The notes: generated by a model from the letters alone, not told the origin. A stretch of DNA of 64,000 bases from Himantopus leucocephalus (GCA_003993805.1 RSEF01000004.1:24826505-24890504), one strand, 5' to 3'; counted from the stretch's first letter, positions 1 through 22,411 are shown. Translations and numbers: made by a program.

Positions 1-6597
<6,597 letters not shown>

Positions 6598-6738
6598 CTG
6601 TGCCTTTATAATACTTGGTACAGTTACCATATTCGATATCCTCCTTTTTAATATCAAACTGAGGAAGAGCAATTTTCTCCAGCTGTACAGGATCTCCAGA
6701 CTGCCAGATAAACCGTAAGTCATCAGTTGTGTAACCAA
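6598..6738 (-). CDS. GLRB: GLRB exon 7: loops F and C of the agonist-binding domain
   Basis: This 141-base exon encodes about residues 205-250, [19 protein letters not shown], then [19 protein letters not shown], then [11 protein letters not shown] is a second N-glycosylation sequon. Its cysteine pairs with the one in YYTC of exon 8 to form the second disulfide, which distinguishes glycine receptors from GABA-A receptors. KYYKGTG lies in loop C, which caps the agonist site. The acceptor is TTGTTCTTGTAG above 6738 and the donor is GGCACAG then GTAGGT below 6598. Splice phases agree with exons 6 and 8. Confidence 0.95.
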
Positions 6739-7195
6739 CTACAAGAACAAAATAATAATAATCACTTAAAGAATCATCTCAATAAGAGTAAATTCTGCAA
6801 GAAAATCTTGTAGATACGTATCATCTTTCTTTCATTCTTTTCCTTTCTATTTCCTGTTCAAAGAATTCAATTAAAAAATGAAAAAAATCCAGAACTGAAT
6901 TTTTATGTAGGCCTAAATTAGGACTTGGTGGGTGGAACATTACATTACCAGCAATATTACACTGATTAAGAGGTGTCTGTTACAGTGCTTACTGTTTAAA
7001 CAGAGTAAGCAAAGCTCTATTCTCCACAGCTTTTAAGCCTCCGTATTCATTCATACTCTACTTCAGCAAAGCATGAAAAGTACACTGAACTTTAACAGCA
7101 CTCACAAGTCCTAGGAACTTCAAGAGAATTTAACAACTCGGTTACTGTCATGAATCTTGGCTTTTGCGTACAACAACCTTTATGCTTAGTTGTTC

Positions 7196-7300
7196 AGATT
7201 AAAGGCCCTGATTCATGAAGCCATTGACATTCAGGAAATACTTGACCAGGAATTCAAGTAGATGTGTAGTCCTACTGAAATCAGTTCTGTGCCTCCACGA
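7196..7300. repeat. Possible ancient palindromic DNA-transposon (MITE-like) fossil
   Basis: AGGCCCTGATTCATGAAGCC and GTGTAGTCCTACTGAAATCAG resemble parts of a palindromic non-autonomous DNA element widespread in turtles and birds (GGCCCTGATTCAGCAAAGC ... TAGTCCCATTGACTTCAATGG). The match is partial and recalled from memory. Confidence 0.35.
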
Positions 7301-8518
7301 TCTCCTAAGTATGGACAGCCTTCAGCACACCTTTGAGTGTCTAAATCATGATACATACAACACCACCAAATGAGAGGCAGTGAAAGTTAGGCTCACAATA
7401 TTCAAGCACAAAGCAGTATTGATTAAATATGCATAATCATAATCATGATTTTACATGCCATTTTTCTGCTGCCTTCTGTTTACTGAGGATCATCTTAATT
7501 CAAATGGAGATAACGTGTGTTAAATAGGAATGGAGATGAGGAAACATAAAAAAATGGAGTCGGAATGCAGCATTTTGCAACTCAAAGCCTCTGAAAAATG
7601 TTTAAAAAAACATTATTTTTCTGGTGGTATTAGACAGATTTTTTTTTTATCTTTGAAAAATAGCTGTGATTAAAAAAGGTAAACTGTTCATAAGCTAACT
7701 TCTCTAAGATTCACAACAACTTACTAAAAATCACAATAGCTTAAAGCTCCATGATGGAAGATAATACAAAAAAAATAGTTCTTTTAATGCTTCATTCATA
7801 AATCATTCTCACCCCCTTACAACATACAGCAAATCACAAAACTGCCAAGATCCTTTATGATAACAATTACTGGACAGTGAAAATTTTGTCTATGGGTAAT
7901 GTGTAGAATTGAGGATCATAATTGTAAATACGAGAACAACTTAGTAAAAACCGGTGGCCTTTTTTTGTTTTGGAAATCTAGCAACTAGAAACAAAATATT
8001 GACTTTAGACTAACTTAAGTAGAATAAAACTGCCAATGGCTAACAGGGAAAACAAGCCCACTATTGGAACTGGAGGGACTGACAGGAGGTCATGGGTAGC
8101 GTTCTTACTTTTGACAACTATACTAAAAGGTAGAAGAAAGTTTAGTGCACACTGTCTTTCCAAAGGACCAAATTCCTCCTGAATTCGAACATATCAGCTT
8201 AGCATGGAGAGAGACAATAAGATTGTTTAAATAAAGTTATTGAGAAATTTTTTATGAGTAGTTCTTCCTTGAATAAGTATACCTCGCAATGCTTGCAAAG
8301 CAACTCAGACTGAGAAAGCTTGAGCAAACTTCCATTAATATTACTGTCTAATTCCAGTTTACCCCCAAACTGATTTGGGTTTACCATGTATATAATGTAT
8401 ATAATTACAGCTAATGTATATAAATATTAGTGATGGGCAAAACTACTGCAAACCTACTACAGACATACTACAATTCTAAAGGTAAATGCTGGCAATCAAA
8501 AACTAAATTATAAAGCTC

Positions 8519-8551
8519 TGATATTATTATTACTATCATTATTATTATTAC
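8519..8551. repeat. ATT microsatellite, interrupted
   Basis: About ten ATT/TAT units with two interruptions in GLRB intron 6. Confidence 0.9.
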
Positions 8552-9437
8552 CCTTATTCCCACTGGGATGCTCTGCTCAGCTTTGATCAGCCTTGCTCTT
8601 TCTTTGCTTTTGTCTTCCCTAACCTCACCTTCCCCACCAGACCTGGTGGAGTGAGAACTGAACAAAGTTTTTGCATTATAGCAGGAACGGGCAGAAGCAA
8701 GCCACCTTCCTCTTCTCTGCTTCACATTCGTCCTCACTCAGGAAAACAGAGTTACCATGAAAGGGGGATCACCAGGGACTGGAGTCTTGGAAAAAGGATC
8801 TACTTGAGTAGGCACCCTTGTACTTGGGGAGCATGGAAGAAGATGGGGTTTAGAAACATTTTGGCTGCAACTTCCAGCATGGCATAAAGCCCTTCGAAGA
8901 TGAGACCTGGCTGCCCCTTCATAAGATCAAATCACCTAGAGACCAGGGAAGGATTGGTAAGGGAGAGATGCCTGACTACATCCACATAACACATCTTGAA
9001 ACCACTTCCAAAAGGTTTCATACTAAATGCCCTCAATGTATTGGCATCAAATACTTTTTCTTCGGTACCATATAAAAACAGTTTCAAACAATACCATGTA
9101 TCATCAATGCAAGGGGATAAACTGGACCCCAACAACCTACAAAGCAGCGCAGGCTGTCGAAGTCAAAACCTAGGGAAATCATGGATTCTTTTTTCCAAAT
9201 GGTATGTGTTTCCATTTTACTAAGTGTATTGTAAATGTTTTTATAAAATGCATCAGTTGTCATTATGTTTGCATGGTGCCATTTTTGATAGGGAAATGCA
9301 CATTGGTAGGAACCAGTGTGCATATTAATTTCAAGATGCATTAAAAATGTTGACATGAACAACACAGAATTGATCATTTTTTGTTTGATTCTCAGACATG
9401 CCTAGAAGGCAACTGTTTTTATGCACAGACTGCTTTA

Positions 9438-12449
<3,012 letters not shown>

Positions 12450-12679
12450 CTCATGCTGACTAGGACATCTCCATCTCGAAATATAAAAAGAAGGATATTT
12501 TCTTGTGTGACATCATGGAAGTTAGCATTTTTTTCATTTGCAAAGAATAAGTCCGGCTTCCAAAGACATTTAAACATAGTTGGGTCCACAGTAAGTGTAT
12601 CTGAACCTCTCCAATCATTGGGCAGTTTGAGTCTGGGGTCATTCCACTTCTGTCTTAGAAAGATGTTGACTCTATAGTC
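12450..12679 (-). CDS. GLRB: GLRB exon 5: ligand-binding core (extracellular domain)
   Basis: This 230-base exon encodes about residues 100-175, from [19 protein letters not shown] through [17 protein letters not shown] to [16 protein letters not shown] and [11 protein letters not shown] are family signatures of Cys-loop anion channels (the W-P-D region forms loop A of the agonist site), and [13 protein letters not shown] is specific to the beta subunit. The acceptor is TTCTTCCCATCAG above 12679 and the donor is ATGAG then GTATTT below 12450. The arginine codon (AG plus A) is completed by exon 6. Relative to the human protein as recalled, [10 protein letters not shown] replaces PSDFRGSDAL. 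No stop or frameshift is seen. Confidence 0.96.
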
Positions 12680-15600
12680 CTGATGGGAAGAATACATAAA
12701 TATTAGACTAGCCAAAAGTCTAGCCAAAAACCCATGGAGAAAGAAAACCATTCTATCGGACTCTGAAAAGAAAAACAATTTATGCCCTGATTTTTATATC
12801 ATGAAGACAGTAATCACTATTCAAATGACATTAATAAGTGTTAAGTTTAGTAGACTTCACTACAAATACGTAGATTATGTCTCTCTCATGTTCTGAATAT
12901 AGTAACTTTCTTTTAAAAAAGGACAAATTGTCCCCCCAGAATCATTTTCACATCCCCTCGATAGTAGCCGCCTGTTACCTAGGCACAGAGAAAAGCATGC
13001 AGCAGGACAGAGGGAGGCCATAGCTTGACTACACTAAATTGCTGCAGGCAGCAGGCATGATATCCCTTCTATCAGGATATCCTGTGAGTGTAAATTCCAG
13101 CTTATTCTCCGTTTGCTTAAGTGGCACACTGATGGCAAAATATCGCACTCTAAAAGCAGAAAACAGATCAGGTAGATAATAGATTTTACACTACACACCC
13201 AGAATACAGCCTCAGACCTTGTAATAGCGATTTGGGACTATTTTGGTAACTGAGGAAAACTGATTCCAGCTTGCAACGCAAGTACTGAGGTAGCATGCCT
13301 AAAAGCAGAAACAGAATAGGTCTCAAAGAGATAAAATCAAGGCTTTACACAGAGGAAACTTCCTTCTGGATTCAGCAGGACTCTTGCTCAAGGATGGACA
13401 CTAGTAGAGCCACACTCAATGAGAACCTAATTTTGCCTGCGGGAATTGGAGTAGCATATGTCTCAGGGCATAACGATACCCGCACGCGTTCTGTCCTTAG
13501 TGAAAGCTGTGTGCATCCAAAGGAAAAATCTGACCCAGTATGTCAGTTATGATTTTTCAGTCTTACCTCTAAGTCTTTTTGCTTTTCACTTTTACATTTA
13601 AGCCAGTGCCTCTTTTTTATGTATATGTAAACTAGGCAGATCACATACAGAAAAAGAATAAAGGTATTGTTGAAATAAAGTAAAAAAAAACAACCAAACA
13701 AACAAAACCACCAAAATTCTGTATGTAAGATAAATTTTATCTCCAGTCTTCCTAGTTGTCTTCTATCATGTGCTTTGTTTTTGATAATTGTCTATTAGAT
13801 ACAAAGCATCCTGAGATAAGGGCTGTGTCTTTTAGAGCAGTGGAAACAATGCTATTGCTTTACAATTGTAGCAAAATGCTAGAAATCTGTGAGTGAAGAT
13901 TCTCAACATATTTTTGGTTTGTCAATGCATTCTGTACAGCGAACTAATTTTGTAAAATTGTTTATTTTACATGTTAATGCCCTCTCACACATTTTTCTGT
14001 TGATACAATGTGAGTTCTTTTCTGTTGTACTTACTATAACATATACATTTACAGTCCAAAGCAAGTTGAGACAGTCCATGCTAACTCCAACAGGAAGCAA
14101 TTCACTTGGCTAAGACCTCATGCAGAATCATTTACCCTGTTGATTTATCCTGTTAATTGGAAAATGGTGCCCACTTTCCCATGTCTAGTCTACCAGTCAG
14201 ATCAGCCCAGGTATTTCTTTACTCCACTATGCTGTGCAATATTTTTCCTTACTGCATTGTAAGGAAAAGCAAAACATCAAAACTAAGTAGAAAGAACTGA
14301 GGCAATATTTATTAATATGCATAGTTCTGAGAGATATGTCACGTGTTGGCAGTCCGGTTTTGAAAAAAAATATGTGTAGTCTGACTCTGATTTATGCAAA
14401 GACCTATGTTATCTTGTCACGGTAAAGAACACATATAAAATAATAGTATGAAGTGACTTTATATTGGAAGGCTCTCATAGAGAAGCTTCAGAACAGGAGG
14501 GAATTCAGGTCATTATCTCAGAAAGCATCTTTTCAATTACATGTACATAATTGAAAATTTACTTGCTTCTTGTTGAAGTTCCCATTCCATATACACTTCT
14601 TGTTTCACTGAAAACAATTACTTTAAACCATATGAGATAAATACTGCATACCATTCATGCTTACAAGCATTACACTACCCATCACACCAAAACTAATTTC
14701 CCCATAAAAAAATGCATTACCCTAATTTTAACAAAATAAAATGCCTTCTCAAAGCCATTGGCAAATGATAAGCAGTGTCCAAAACTTGCCTTCAGCTTAC
14801 CCATTCAGAAGAAGGAGAAGTTTACATCACTGAAAAGCAGAAAAGCATCACTGGCAAAATAAGAATTGGAAGTAAGATCAGGTGGAAGCTATTTTATTTC
14901 CTTCCTTGCTCTATTACAAATGAACTTAAATATACCAAACAACGGGATGTTGTGACATTTTAAGACTCGACTCTGTTGCCATTTAAGTCAATGGAAGAAA
15001 AATACCATTAACTTAAAATAGGTAGGTTCAGATCTACCTAAATGACTAGAAATTTGTGACAGGGTGTACTTGGATAGGAAGGCCACCAACACACTTGAGA
15101 CAAAATAGAAAACCTAGAAGGAAGCAAAGAGGTGTCAGAATGCAAAACTGTGGCTAGCCAGACAATGACGTGCAGAAGGGATTCTTTTTAGAAGAATATT
15201 ACAGCATCTGGCAGCAGTATACACTGTGATCTGGTATAAATCTATTTTGAAAGAAGTCAGCAACCAGTCCTCTCAAATCTGGGCAACGAATTTTAAGATT
15301 CAGTATCTGCACTACAATTAGGCCCAATAGGGGTTGAAGAATGGTCTGCGTGAAGCACATGGTCTTCCTTCTATACGCTTCATAAACATTCTTTGAATAT
15401 TGCAGAATAATCAGCATTTTATAATAAAGGAGAGTCAAATAGCAACTAAAAAGCCTGAAACTAGGAGGGGTGTGTGTGTGTGCAAGAGAGATTCATCAGC
15501 ATTAGAGCTAGGAGGACGCAGTAGGTAAAAAGAATCACAGAAGTATTCTGCAGGGCTTTGTTTTCCCATGAAACTCCAACAGAAGGCAAGTTGTTTTCAG

Positions 15601-18600
15601 GGAGGTTGAAAGGGGAGGCATTCTAGGAAATATTTCAAACACAACCTACTAAACAGTGGACATGTGGCCAGAAAACTTCCTCAGGCCAGAAACCAGGCAT
15701 AACCAATACATCTCTCTTTGCAAACTGGAGCACATAGAAGACCATGAAGGGCTTTTTCTACATGAACTGCACTCATACAAAGAAAGGGAGCACAATAGCA
15801 CTGCCTTTTAAAAAAGTAGAAAATGGCATTTTTATGATTAAAATAAGGAAACTGAATTCTCCTTCATATACATAAATATGAAAAAGACCTTTCCGCAAGG
15901 TTTTAAAGTAAAGGAGAAGCAGGAAGTGGTGTTTTGCCATCTGAGTCAGTGAAGGTTACACTGCAAGTAGAAACCTTGAATATAGATTCTGTAGACAGAG
16001 GGTCAGATCATCAGCACAGCTGAAATATTATACCCCTATGGGTATGTATACCAGAAAGGATCTACCTCTAGGAATCCTTGACTGGTCATCCAGTCTATAA
16101 CAGTTGCTAAATGTGACATAATCACATATTATCCCATAAATCTGTAGTCTAAAAACACATCTGCAAAATCAGAAGCAGAGTTAGAATGGGGATCCTAGAC
16201 AAGTTGTCTAATGAGCTAGAAGGAAACAAGCTACAGGATTCAAGATAAAAGGGAGCATACTGGAAGGTAGCGGCTCTGGTATAAGCGCTTCTCCGTTTTA
16301 GCTGCACAAATTCTTATCCACTCTGTATTTAACTAATTTTTTGTTCAGTTTTTCTGGGTAACTTGTTTGACACGTGTGAAAACATCTCAATTCCCTCGAG
16401 TATTCAACAACACAACATGAACACTCCCCTTTCTAGACACAGAGCAAACATTTGCCTTTCAGTTTCTTCACAAGGGCTTGATTAAAGCAATACAGGCTTC
16501 TAGGCATAGGATCCACACTATGGGTCCTATCTTGCTTCAAACCAATATTACTTCAAACCTATCAATGCTTTTCTATAAAGAAATTCTCTCTTAAAACTAC
16601 GTCGACTCTACCTCAGTGGGAGGTAATCTCTACTCTCTTTTGGTGAGGATGAGCCAACTGCATAGCTAAGAATGCAATTGTCATGGCACCAGAAGGACAG
16701 CAAGGAAAAAATAATTGAAAATAATTTTGTGGGATTCCTGAAATATGTGAGGAACCAGTCACCATGATGTCCAGGCGAGGGACACTGTGGGAGCCTGTTG
16801 AGTATTTAGAAGTTCCAGACATTAAGCCCAGAGCTGGCGATTTCAGCAAAGAGTCTAAGAGTGGGTTACTGGACGTCTTGTTGAAGATATTACCATCTGC
16901 ATCTCTTTTAACACCCTTCTGAATGAAAGGAGATCAGCATGCCGAATGGCCTTTTCTCACTGGCACTCCACACATTTCTTTGTTAAGCCTTCTACCACCA
17001 CCTCATTTCCAATTACCTGGCACCCATGGTTATTTTTCTCCACCTTTTCATCACCCAAAAGAAGGAATCATCCCATTAGGATGGCTAAAACAGGATGCTT
17101 TACCCCCACATAGATTTTGCAAAAGCCTATGAATTCAGCTATTACAGTCAGAAGTGGCTACAGAGCCAAAAATCATCATGATGCTTCATCGACTGAAATA
17201 TTTAGAAAGATATTATTTCACAGATTTTTGTAGCAGTAATGATATCACTCCAACCAGTTTAGTAGCTTCTGGTAACTTTAGAGACAGTCAAGAAATCAAT
17301 ATTGGTTGCGATTCTCACCGATGCCCGAGATAGTAGAGATGCAGACAGCCACTCTCCTCTTCAACACTGAGGAATATTTTTCAGCAGTTCTGTTACTGCC
17401 TGCAAATGTCTCTCCTTTCTGAATGCAAGAGGCCCCTCTGGTCCTTCACAGAGTTGGTGCCTCAGCTCCAGGAAACACTTTTCCTGTGATTCTGGAGGTA
17501 CAAGTTTTTTCCTAGCCTAAGGGACTTGCTTCTACTGTCTAGTGCGTTACCCAGACCACCTGAAGACATGGCTGTCCCCATGAAAGCAGTGGTTCCTGAA
17601 TGTCCAGAGGACCCAATGCCCACTGCAGCAGGAAGAGCTTCCCAAGTGATCTATGGAAGGACAGACCAACCATTCCTTTTGTGCTTCCTGTGACACATTA
17701 AGGCAACCAAGAAGTAATCCAAACTTCACATAAACATGCTTAGCTAACACGGTGATTGGCTAGACATAGAAATCTAAATAAAAGCATAAATTAAAGTAAG
17801 GATGGCGCCTGAAACTCTGAAATATGGAGGAAAGGATGACTTATCTTACAGAACATCCTAGTAAATTTGTGAGTGACCATATCAGGAATTCACAGATAGT
17901 CACACACGCATTGCTTTAGAGAGCACACTCAACTTGAGGTGGCGGAGGCAGGAGAGCACACCCCTTACATTCATGTTTTGTTATTAATTGGATCTGGATA
18001 AATTGTAAAAAAGCCTCTATAAAAGTCACTTTTTAAACCATGCAATAAATTTCAGAAACTTGAAAGGGCCATCTGGCCTAATATACCTGCCATCTTAGAC
18101 ACTTATCTCACTCCTACTTTCCTGCTCTTCCTCCCTGCCCCTCTTTAAACTTCAGTCTCCTTTCTGTTTTCAGGAAATAAATCTCGAGGTATCTTGGGCA
18201 TACTTACATTCTTTGTTTTAATATCACTTCCCACTAATGCTATTAGTTGACTTACTATCATTTGCAATCAAATCTAAATCTTTATTCACTCCTAATTAAA
18301 GAAACAGAAATTCCTGGCCAAGCTGTTCAAAAGCTGATTCAGCCATCACATATGTTTCACTTTGAGTGGCTCTGCAGTCCTACTGAAATGTCATTAGAGT
18401 ATCGTGTAAGCTGGTTCTGAATTTTAAGTGCGTACTTAATGAATTTTAAGTCGGTACTTCCACCGGCAACAAAAGGTGTTTTATTATTTATTAGCCTTAC
18501 TATGGTTTATTGCTTCTGTGCCAGCACGAGTAGGAATGCTGCCTTAGACACAGCATTAAAAAGAGCAGCCTGGTTTTGGGAACTGCCTCAATGCTCTGGA

Positions 18601-19550
18601 TGCAGCAGATCACCAAAGCTATTTCTAAATGGGCTGCTCATGGAGCACCTCAGAAGTCCCACGCTAGTGCGTGCCCTGGCTGTGGCTTCCCACGTACTGG
18701 CAAGACATGGTGTGCTCTCCTCTTTTTTACATAAAAGAAAACCCCGATCAGGTCAGAACATCTTCAACAATTAAATGTCTTTTTTTTGCAATATTTTTGA
18801 CAGTATGTTTTGGAAATACCATTGCAAAAAAGATCTTCGAGTCCCCAAATATTTGAAATGGCTTTGCTGAAATTACTTTTTTATTTTGAAATTGGTATTT
18901 GACAAAAAAGTCAAGTTTGTAATGAGGATTATTTGGTGCTGTTATTGATATGTTGAAATTTTCTGACTGAAGTGGAAACACATTTTTAGAAACTTCACTC
19001 CTCAGTTTCTCTCTCTCACACAGTAAATAAACAGGAGTAAGAGTATGGTCAGTGATGACTTACTCCTTTACTCCTTCTCCTTCTGTTCCTCCATGATTTA
19101 TGCCTATCCTCAGAACGCCATAAAGCAGAGAACCTGTATGCTTCAGCCTTATGCATGTACGTTCTTTTTCTCTCATATACACTCCTAGTACTTTCTTTAG
19201 GAATACATGAACCAACCTATATATTAACTCTCAGGAAGATTACTTAATTCCTCTGAACTTAATAAATTATAGAAATAAGTGTACTTCTTGCATCTTAGAA
19301 ACCGTGGATTTCCTTTCATGTGCATCAAATTCTAAAAGCTATGACAATGTGTGAACAAATACAGAGTGAAACAGATTAATAGGTTTATGACATAGAGCAC
19401 AGTCAGTCTATCACTAACCCCATTAACTCAATTCTCAGTGTCCACAATCATAACAATTATCTCTACTTTATAGTTCATAATCCTCAGCCTGAAATTTAAT
19501 TTAATAAGAAAATCTCCATGTGTACTGCATTAATTTCATTTCAGTCTTAC
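12680..19550 (-). other. GLRB: GLRB intron 4 (about 6.9 kb)
   Basis: AT-rich unique-looking sequence with a short GT run near 15471-15481. I recognise no exon, LINE tail or RNA gene in it. Short open frames such as 16849-16613 (minus) and 18439-18774 (plus) show no known protein and no supporting splice context. Confidence 0.9.
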
Positions 19551-19598
19551 CATAGTTGTCTCTTGAATTGACCCAAAGCTGTTAATGAAGATGTTGAC
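19551..19598 (-). CDS. GLRB: GLRB exon 4: beta-1 strand region, 5' end missing at an ambiguous base
   Basis: The visible 48 bases read VNIFINSFGSIQETTM, about residues 84-99, followed by a clear donor GTAAGAC below 19551. In mammalian GLRB the exon is 68 bases and starts with the end of the glycine codon left open by exon 3, then IPVDVV. Those 20 bases are absent here. Immediately upstream on the minus strand is T20, AATTTATTAC, one N (19599), then the coding sequence. The T tract looks like the normal polypyrimidine tract of the acceptor, so the sequence between acceptor and codon 84 seems to have collapsed into the N. If N is read as A (minus strand), CAG would act as an acceptor at 19598 and give a 47-base exon, still in frame but seven residues short. 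I favour an assembly error over a real deletion. Confidence 0.9.
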
Positions 19599-19629
19599 NG
19601 TAATAAATTAAAAAAAAAAAAAAAAAAAA
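19599..19629. repeat. Ambiguous base and A20 run at the exon 4 acceptor
   Basis: N at 19599, then GTAATAAATT and A20 (19610-19629). On the gene strand this reads T20, AATTTATTAC, N, as expected for a polypyrimidine tract followed by a damaged acceptor. Confidence 0.95.
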
Positions 19630-21947
19630 GATTTCTAGTGAACTGCACAATCCAATAAAGGTATGTTATCCTTCCTTTAAAGTTCCTTTATACTGGTATC
19701 ACAATGCTTTTTTATAGGGTCATACAACTTTATCTTTTCAAGTTAACATACACACAATTTTCAAAAGCTGTGGTTTAGTCTATTTCCATCGAAACCCAAC
19801 AGAAATCACAAAACCTTTTTTCAACCTAGTGATAAGAAAACAGAAAAAAAATAATTCTCCGTCTAGAGTGTTAAGCTTAAAGCATTTCACAGATCATAAT
19901 TTTGAATAATTTTCAAATTCCACGATTTTCTGTTACTGCAGAATGCACAATACAGTGTTACTTTTGCACGCAGTGTAATGGATAGAGGCAATTCGCATTT
20001 CTAGCAGTGGACGCTTTTAACTGTCAAGGTCATAAGGATGATCTGCCATCCCAAATTACCTGCTTATGATTTATGATGACACATTTACTTATATTGCAAG
20101 AGGATACTTCTTTGTGCAAGTCAAGTGCATAACTGTAAAGTATGAATACAGGCAGATAAAAATTGTTTGCAGCTTTCACAGCTCCCTAGCCTTGGTGCAA
20201 GGGAGAGCTGCTCCATTTCACAATGGTTACCAGTTTGCCAAGGAAAATTTCTAGAAGCCAGCAGCTGTGAAGACATTAAGATGGACGGGATTTTTTCCTC
20301 TTTTCCACAGCCAGGATTCCTGTAGTTGAAGAGGGATGGTGTGACAGCTGCTACATCTGCCCTCTGTCACCCTGCGGGAACTGATTGGCAGTCATTTGAT
20401 CTGGTGTTAACAGAGAGTTATCACCAAGCAGGGAGAAGTGGCCTGATGGTTGTGGGAACTAATTATGGTCCACTGGTTTTATTTAGCACCTATATGTTGA
20501 GAGTGTCAGCATGTGCACTACATGCATGTATCTGATCTCCTTTACACTGTTACAAGTACTTAATTCAGTGGAATTCTTCCTATTTTCAGCAATAAGAGAT
20601 GTAACAACATATAATGACTATTTTGACAAAGTAAGCAAATAGAAAGTAATATATGCCTCATCTAATAGTTTGCTTGTCTGCATACAATATTTCAGCATAC
20701 ATTTAATACATAAATTCAAACTAATTCTCTTGGTTCACTGGAAAATCACCAAGATAAAATTTCACTTTTTTCAGTTAAATCAATTTTTGGTTTGGTTTTT
20801 TTTTGGTTTTTTTTTTTTTTTTTAAACTAGACCAGTTAAACGTGGTGCTTTTGGTTATGCAATAAGCATAATACTTTGTTTCACACCTGATGCATGTGAC
20901 AGAGCACCCACTACACCACTAGTAGCCAAGGGTGTACTATCTCTTCCAGATTTGAACAGGACGTGCCATCCAAGAAAATCACTCATGTGTGAGGAACATT
21001 TTAACATGGGCAAACCACTTGTCAGAAAATGTTCTTTTTCTTCCACCTCCCCGTGAGTTAACATTGCACGTCCTCCCTTTTCCGTCCATCTTGATTCTTA
21101 CCAGACTGCCAGCAGGGTTATCAAAATATAAAGAAATCTGCAATATGCTTTGTGATTTCTCATGCTGAAGAACGGGTAGAACAGAGGCCGGACATTTATT
21201 CTTTGTGAAAAGGCTCAGTGCTGAAAACATATAAATAAGAGTCTACAGAGAATAAGAAAAAAGCAGGGCACTTGCTGAGAACTGAGTTTAATACATTTAT
21301 AAAACTTAAATAAGCAGAACATCTGAAAATGGTCTCTTCAAAAGAATGATAAAGATTATAGATTTCCAAATTTATCATACTATTGATATGCATGTTAAAA
21401 TATCTCTTTATGTATGCGTAATTAAATATAAGTTTTAGAAAGAAAGAACTGACTTATGTTCAATGCTGTGTCTGTAATAAACTTGTCTATGTCTTTTTCC
21501 AGCAGAGAAATAATCTAATTCCTAGAAAGTGTAACATACAGCTGTACAAGTTATTAGAGGTTTTGCAGAGAATATGTATTCCAACCTTTTCTGCATATGT
21601 AAGGAAATCACATTTGCCTACATGGAAGATTCCTACGACATTTGACTACCAGGGAGATGTTTTGAAGTCAGAGAATGTAGTTAAGTTCATTACCTAATTG
21701 AAATTCCAAAGTGTGTAAGCTGTATCGCATACATACCATTATAGGGTTTAATAACTGTATGGTTTCCAAATAGTGATACTGCTGATCTCAAGTTTTATAA
21801 AGTCATCTTAAAGCATCTCTATAGCAAATTTTGGTGTTTTAAAATACTGTAAAGTGGAGATACAACTAAAGACTAACTGAAATGTATGGATAAAAACTTA
21901 TTCTATAAAATCTAATTCTACTTTAAAAAGAAATCTTTTATAAAATA

Positions 21948-21981
21948 AGAATAATAATAATGATGATAATAACAATAACAA
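21948..21981. repeat. AAT/GAT microsatellite, interrupted
   Basis: AATAATAATAATGATGATAAT followed by AACAATAACA, an impure trinucleotide repeat in GLRB intron 3. Confidence 0.9.
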
Positions 21982-22072
21982 AGCATCGCATACTATTATG
22001 ATCATGACATCCTAACATATTACCTTTCAGCTCAATAGGGTAAATATCCTCTGCAGTTTCACACTATCTAGG

Positions 22073-22091
22073 NAAAAAAAAAAAAAAAAAA
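22073..22091. repeat. Ambiguous base plus A18 homopolymer
   Basis: A single N at 22073 directly precedes A18. It is an assembly uncertainty in intron 3. Confidence 0.97.
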
Positions 22092-22213
22092 CCAACAAAA
22101 AACCCCCGGAAATTTAGGTTATGAATATTACCTCTATATAAATTTTCTATGTGTGAAAAGAGCAAAGTTAAATTCCAAAGATTAAAAAAAAAAGGCTGAA
22201 ATATCTAACAAAC

Positions 22214-22320
22214 CTTTGAAATTAGGCCTTATCCTGGGATCATAACTGAGCAATAGCCTATTCAAGATATTGCTGGTAGAATTAACAGGTACTCTTGCAA
22301 GGTCTTCAGCTGATTGCTGG
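22214..22320 (-). CDS. GLRB: GLRB exon 3: N-terminal extracellular segment
   Basis: This 107-base exon reads [19 protein letters not shown] and then [16 protein letters not shown], about residues 41-76. It forms the N-terminal helix region of the extracellular domain and leads into the first beta strand. NST is an N-glycosylation sequon, conserved in mammalian GLRB. The acceptor is TTTTTTTTACAG above 22320 and the donor is AAAG then GTTTGT below 22214. The exon begins with the last base of the serine codon opened in exon 2 and ends with the first base of a glycine codon, which should be completed by exon 4. A 29-base tandem duplication sits in the intron just upstream of the acceptor (22354-22411). 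Confidence 0.94.
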
Positions 22321-22353
22321 CTGTAAAAAAAAGTGCATCAGTTACTATTAAGA

Positions 22354-22411
22354 CAGAAACAACGGTGTGCTTAAACTTAAGTCAGAAACAACTGTGTGCT
22401 TAAACTTAAGT
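22354..22411. repeat. 29-bp tandem duplication, two copies
   Basis: Copies at 22354-22382 and 22383-22411 (CAGAAACAAC[G/T]GTGTGCTTAAACTTAAGT, given here as one unit) differ at one base. They lie 34 bases upstream of the GLRB exon 3 acceptor. Confidence 0.97.

Larger units (their letters stand above)
19599..22213 (-). other. GLRB: GLRB intron 3
   Basis: The intron contains the T20 tract (A20 on plus, 19610-19629) that probably serves as the polypyrimidine tract for exon 4, a long T-rich stretch at 20788-20823, an (ATA/ATG)n-like microsatellite at 21948-21981, and an ambiguous base plus A18 run at 22073-22091. No other exon was recognised. Confidence 0.85.

Noticed and set aside
20788..20823. 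T-rich run considered as a minus-strand retrotransposon poly-A tail
   Set aside because: It is interrupted by GG pairs and has no adjacent LINE, SINE or processed-gene sequence.
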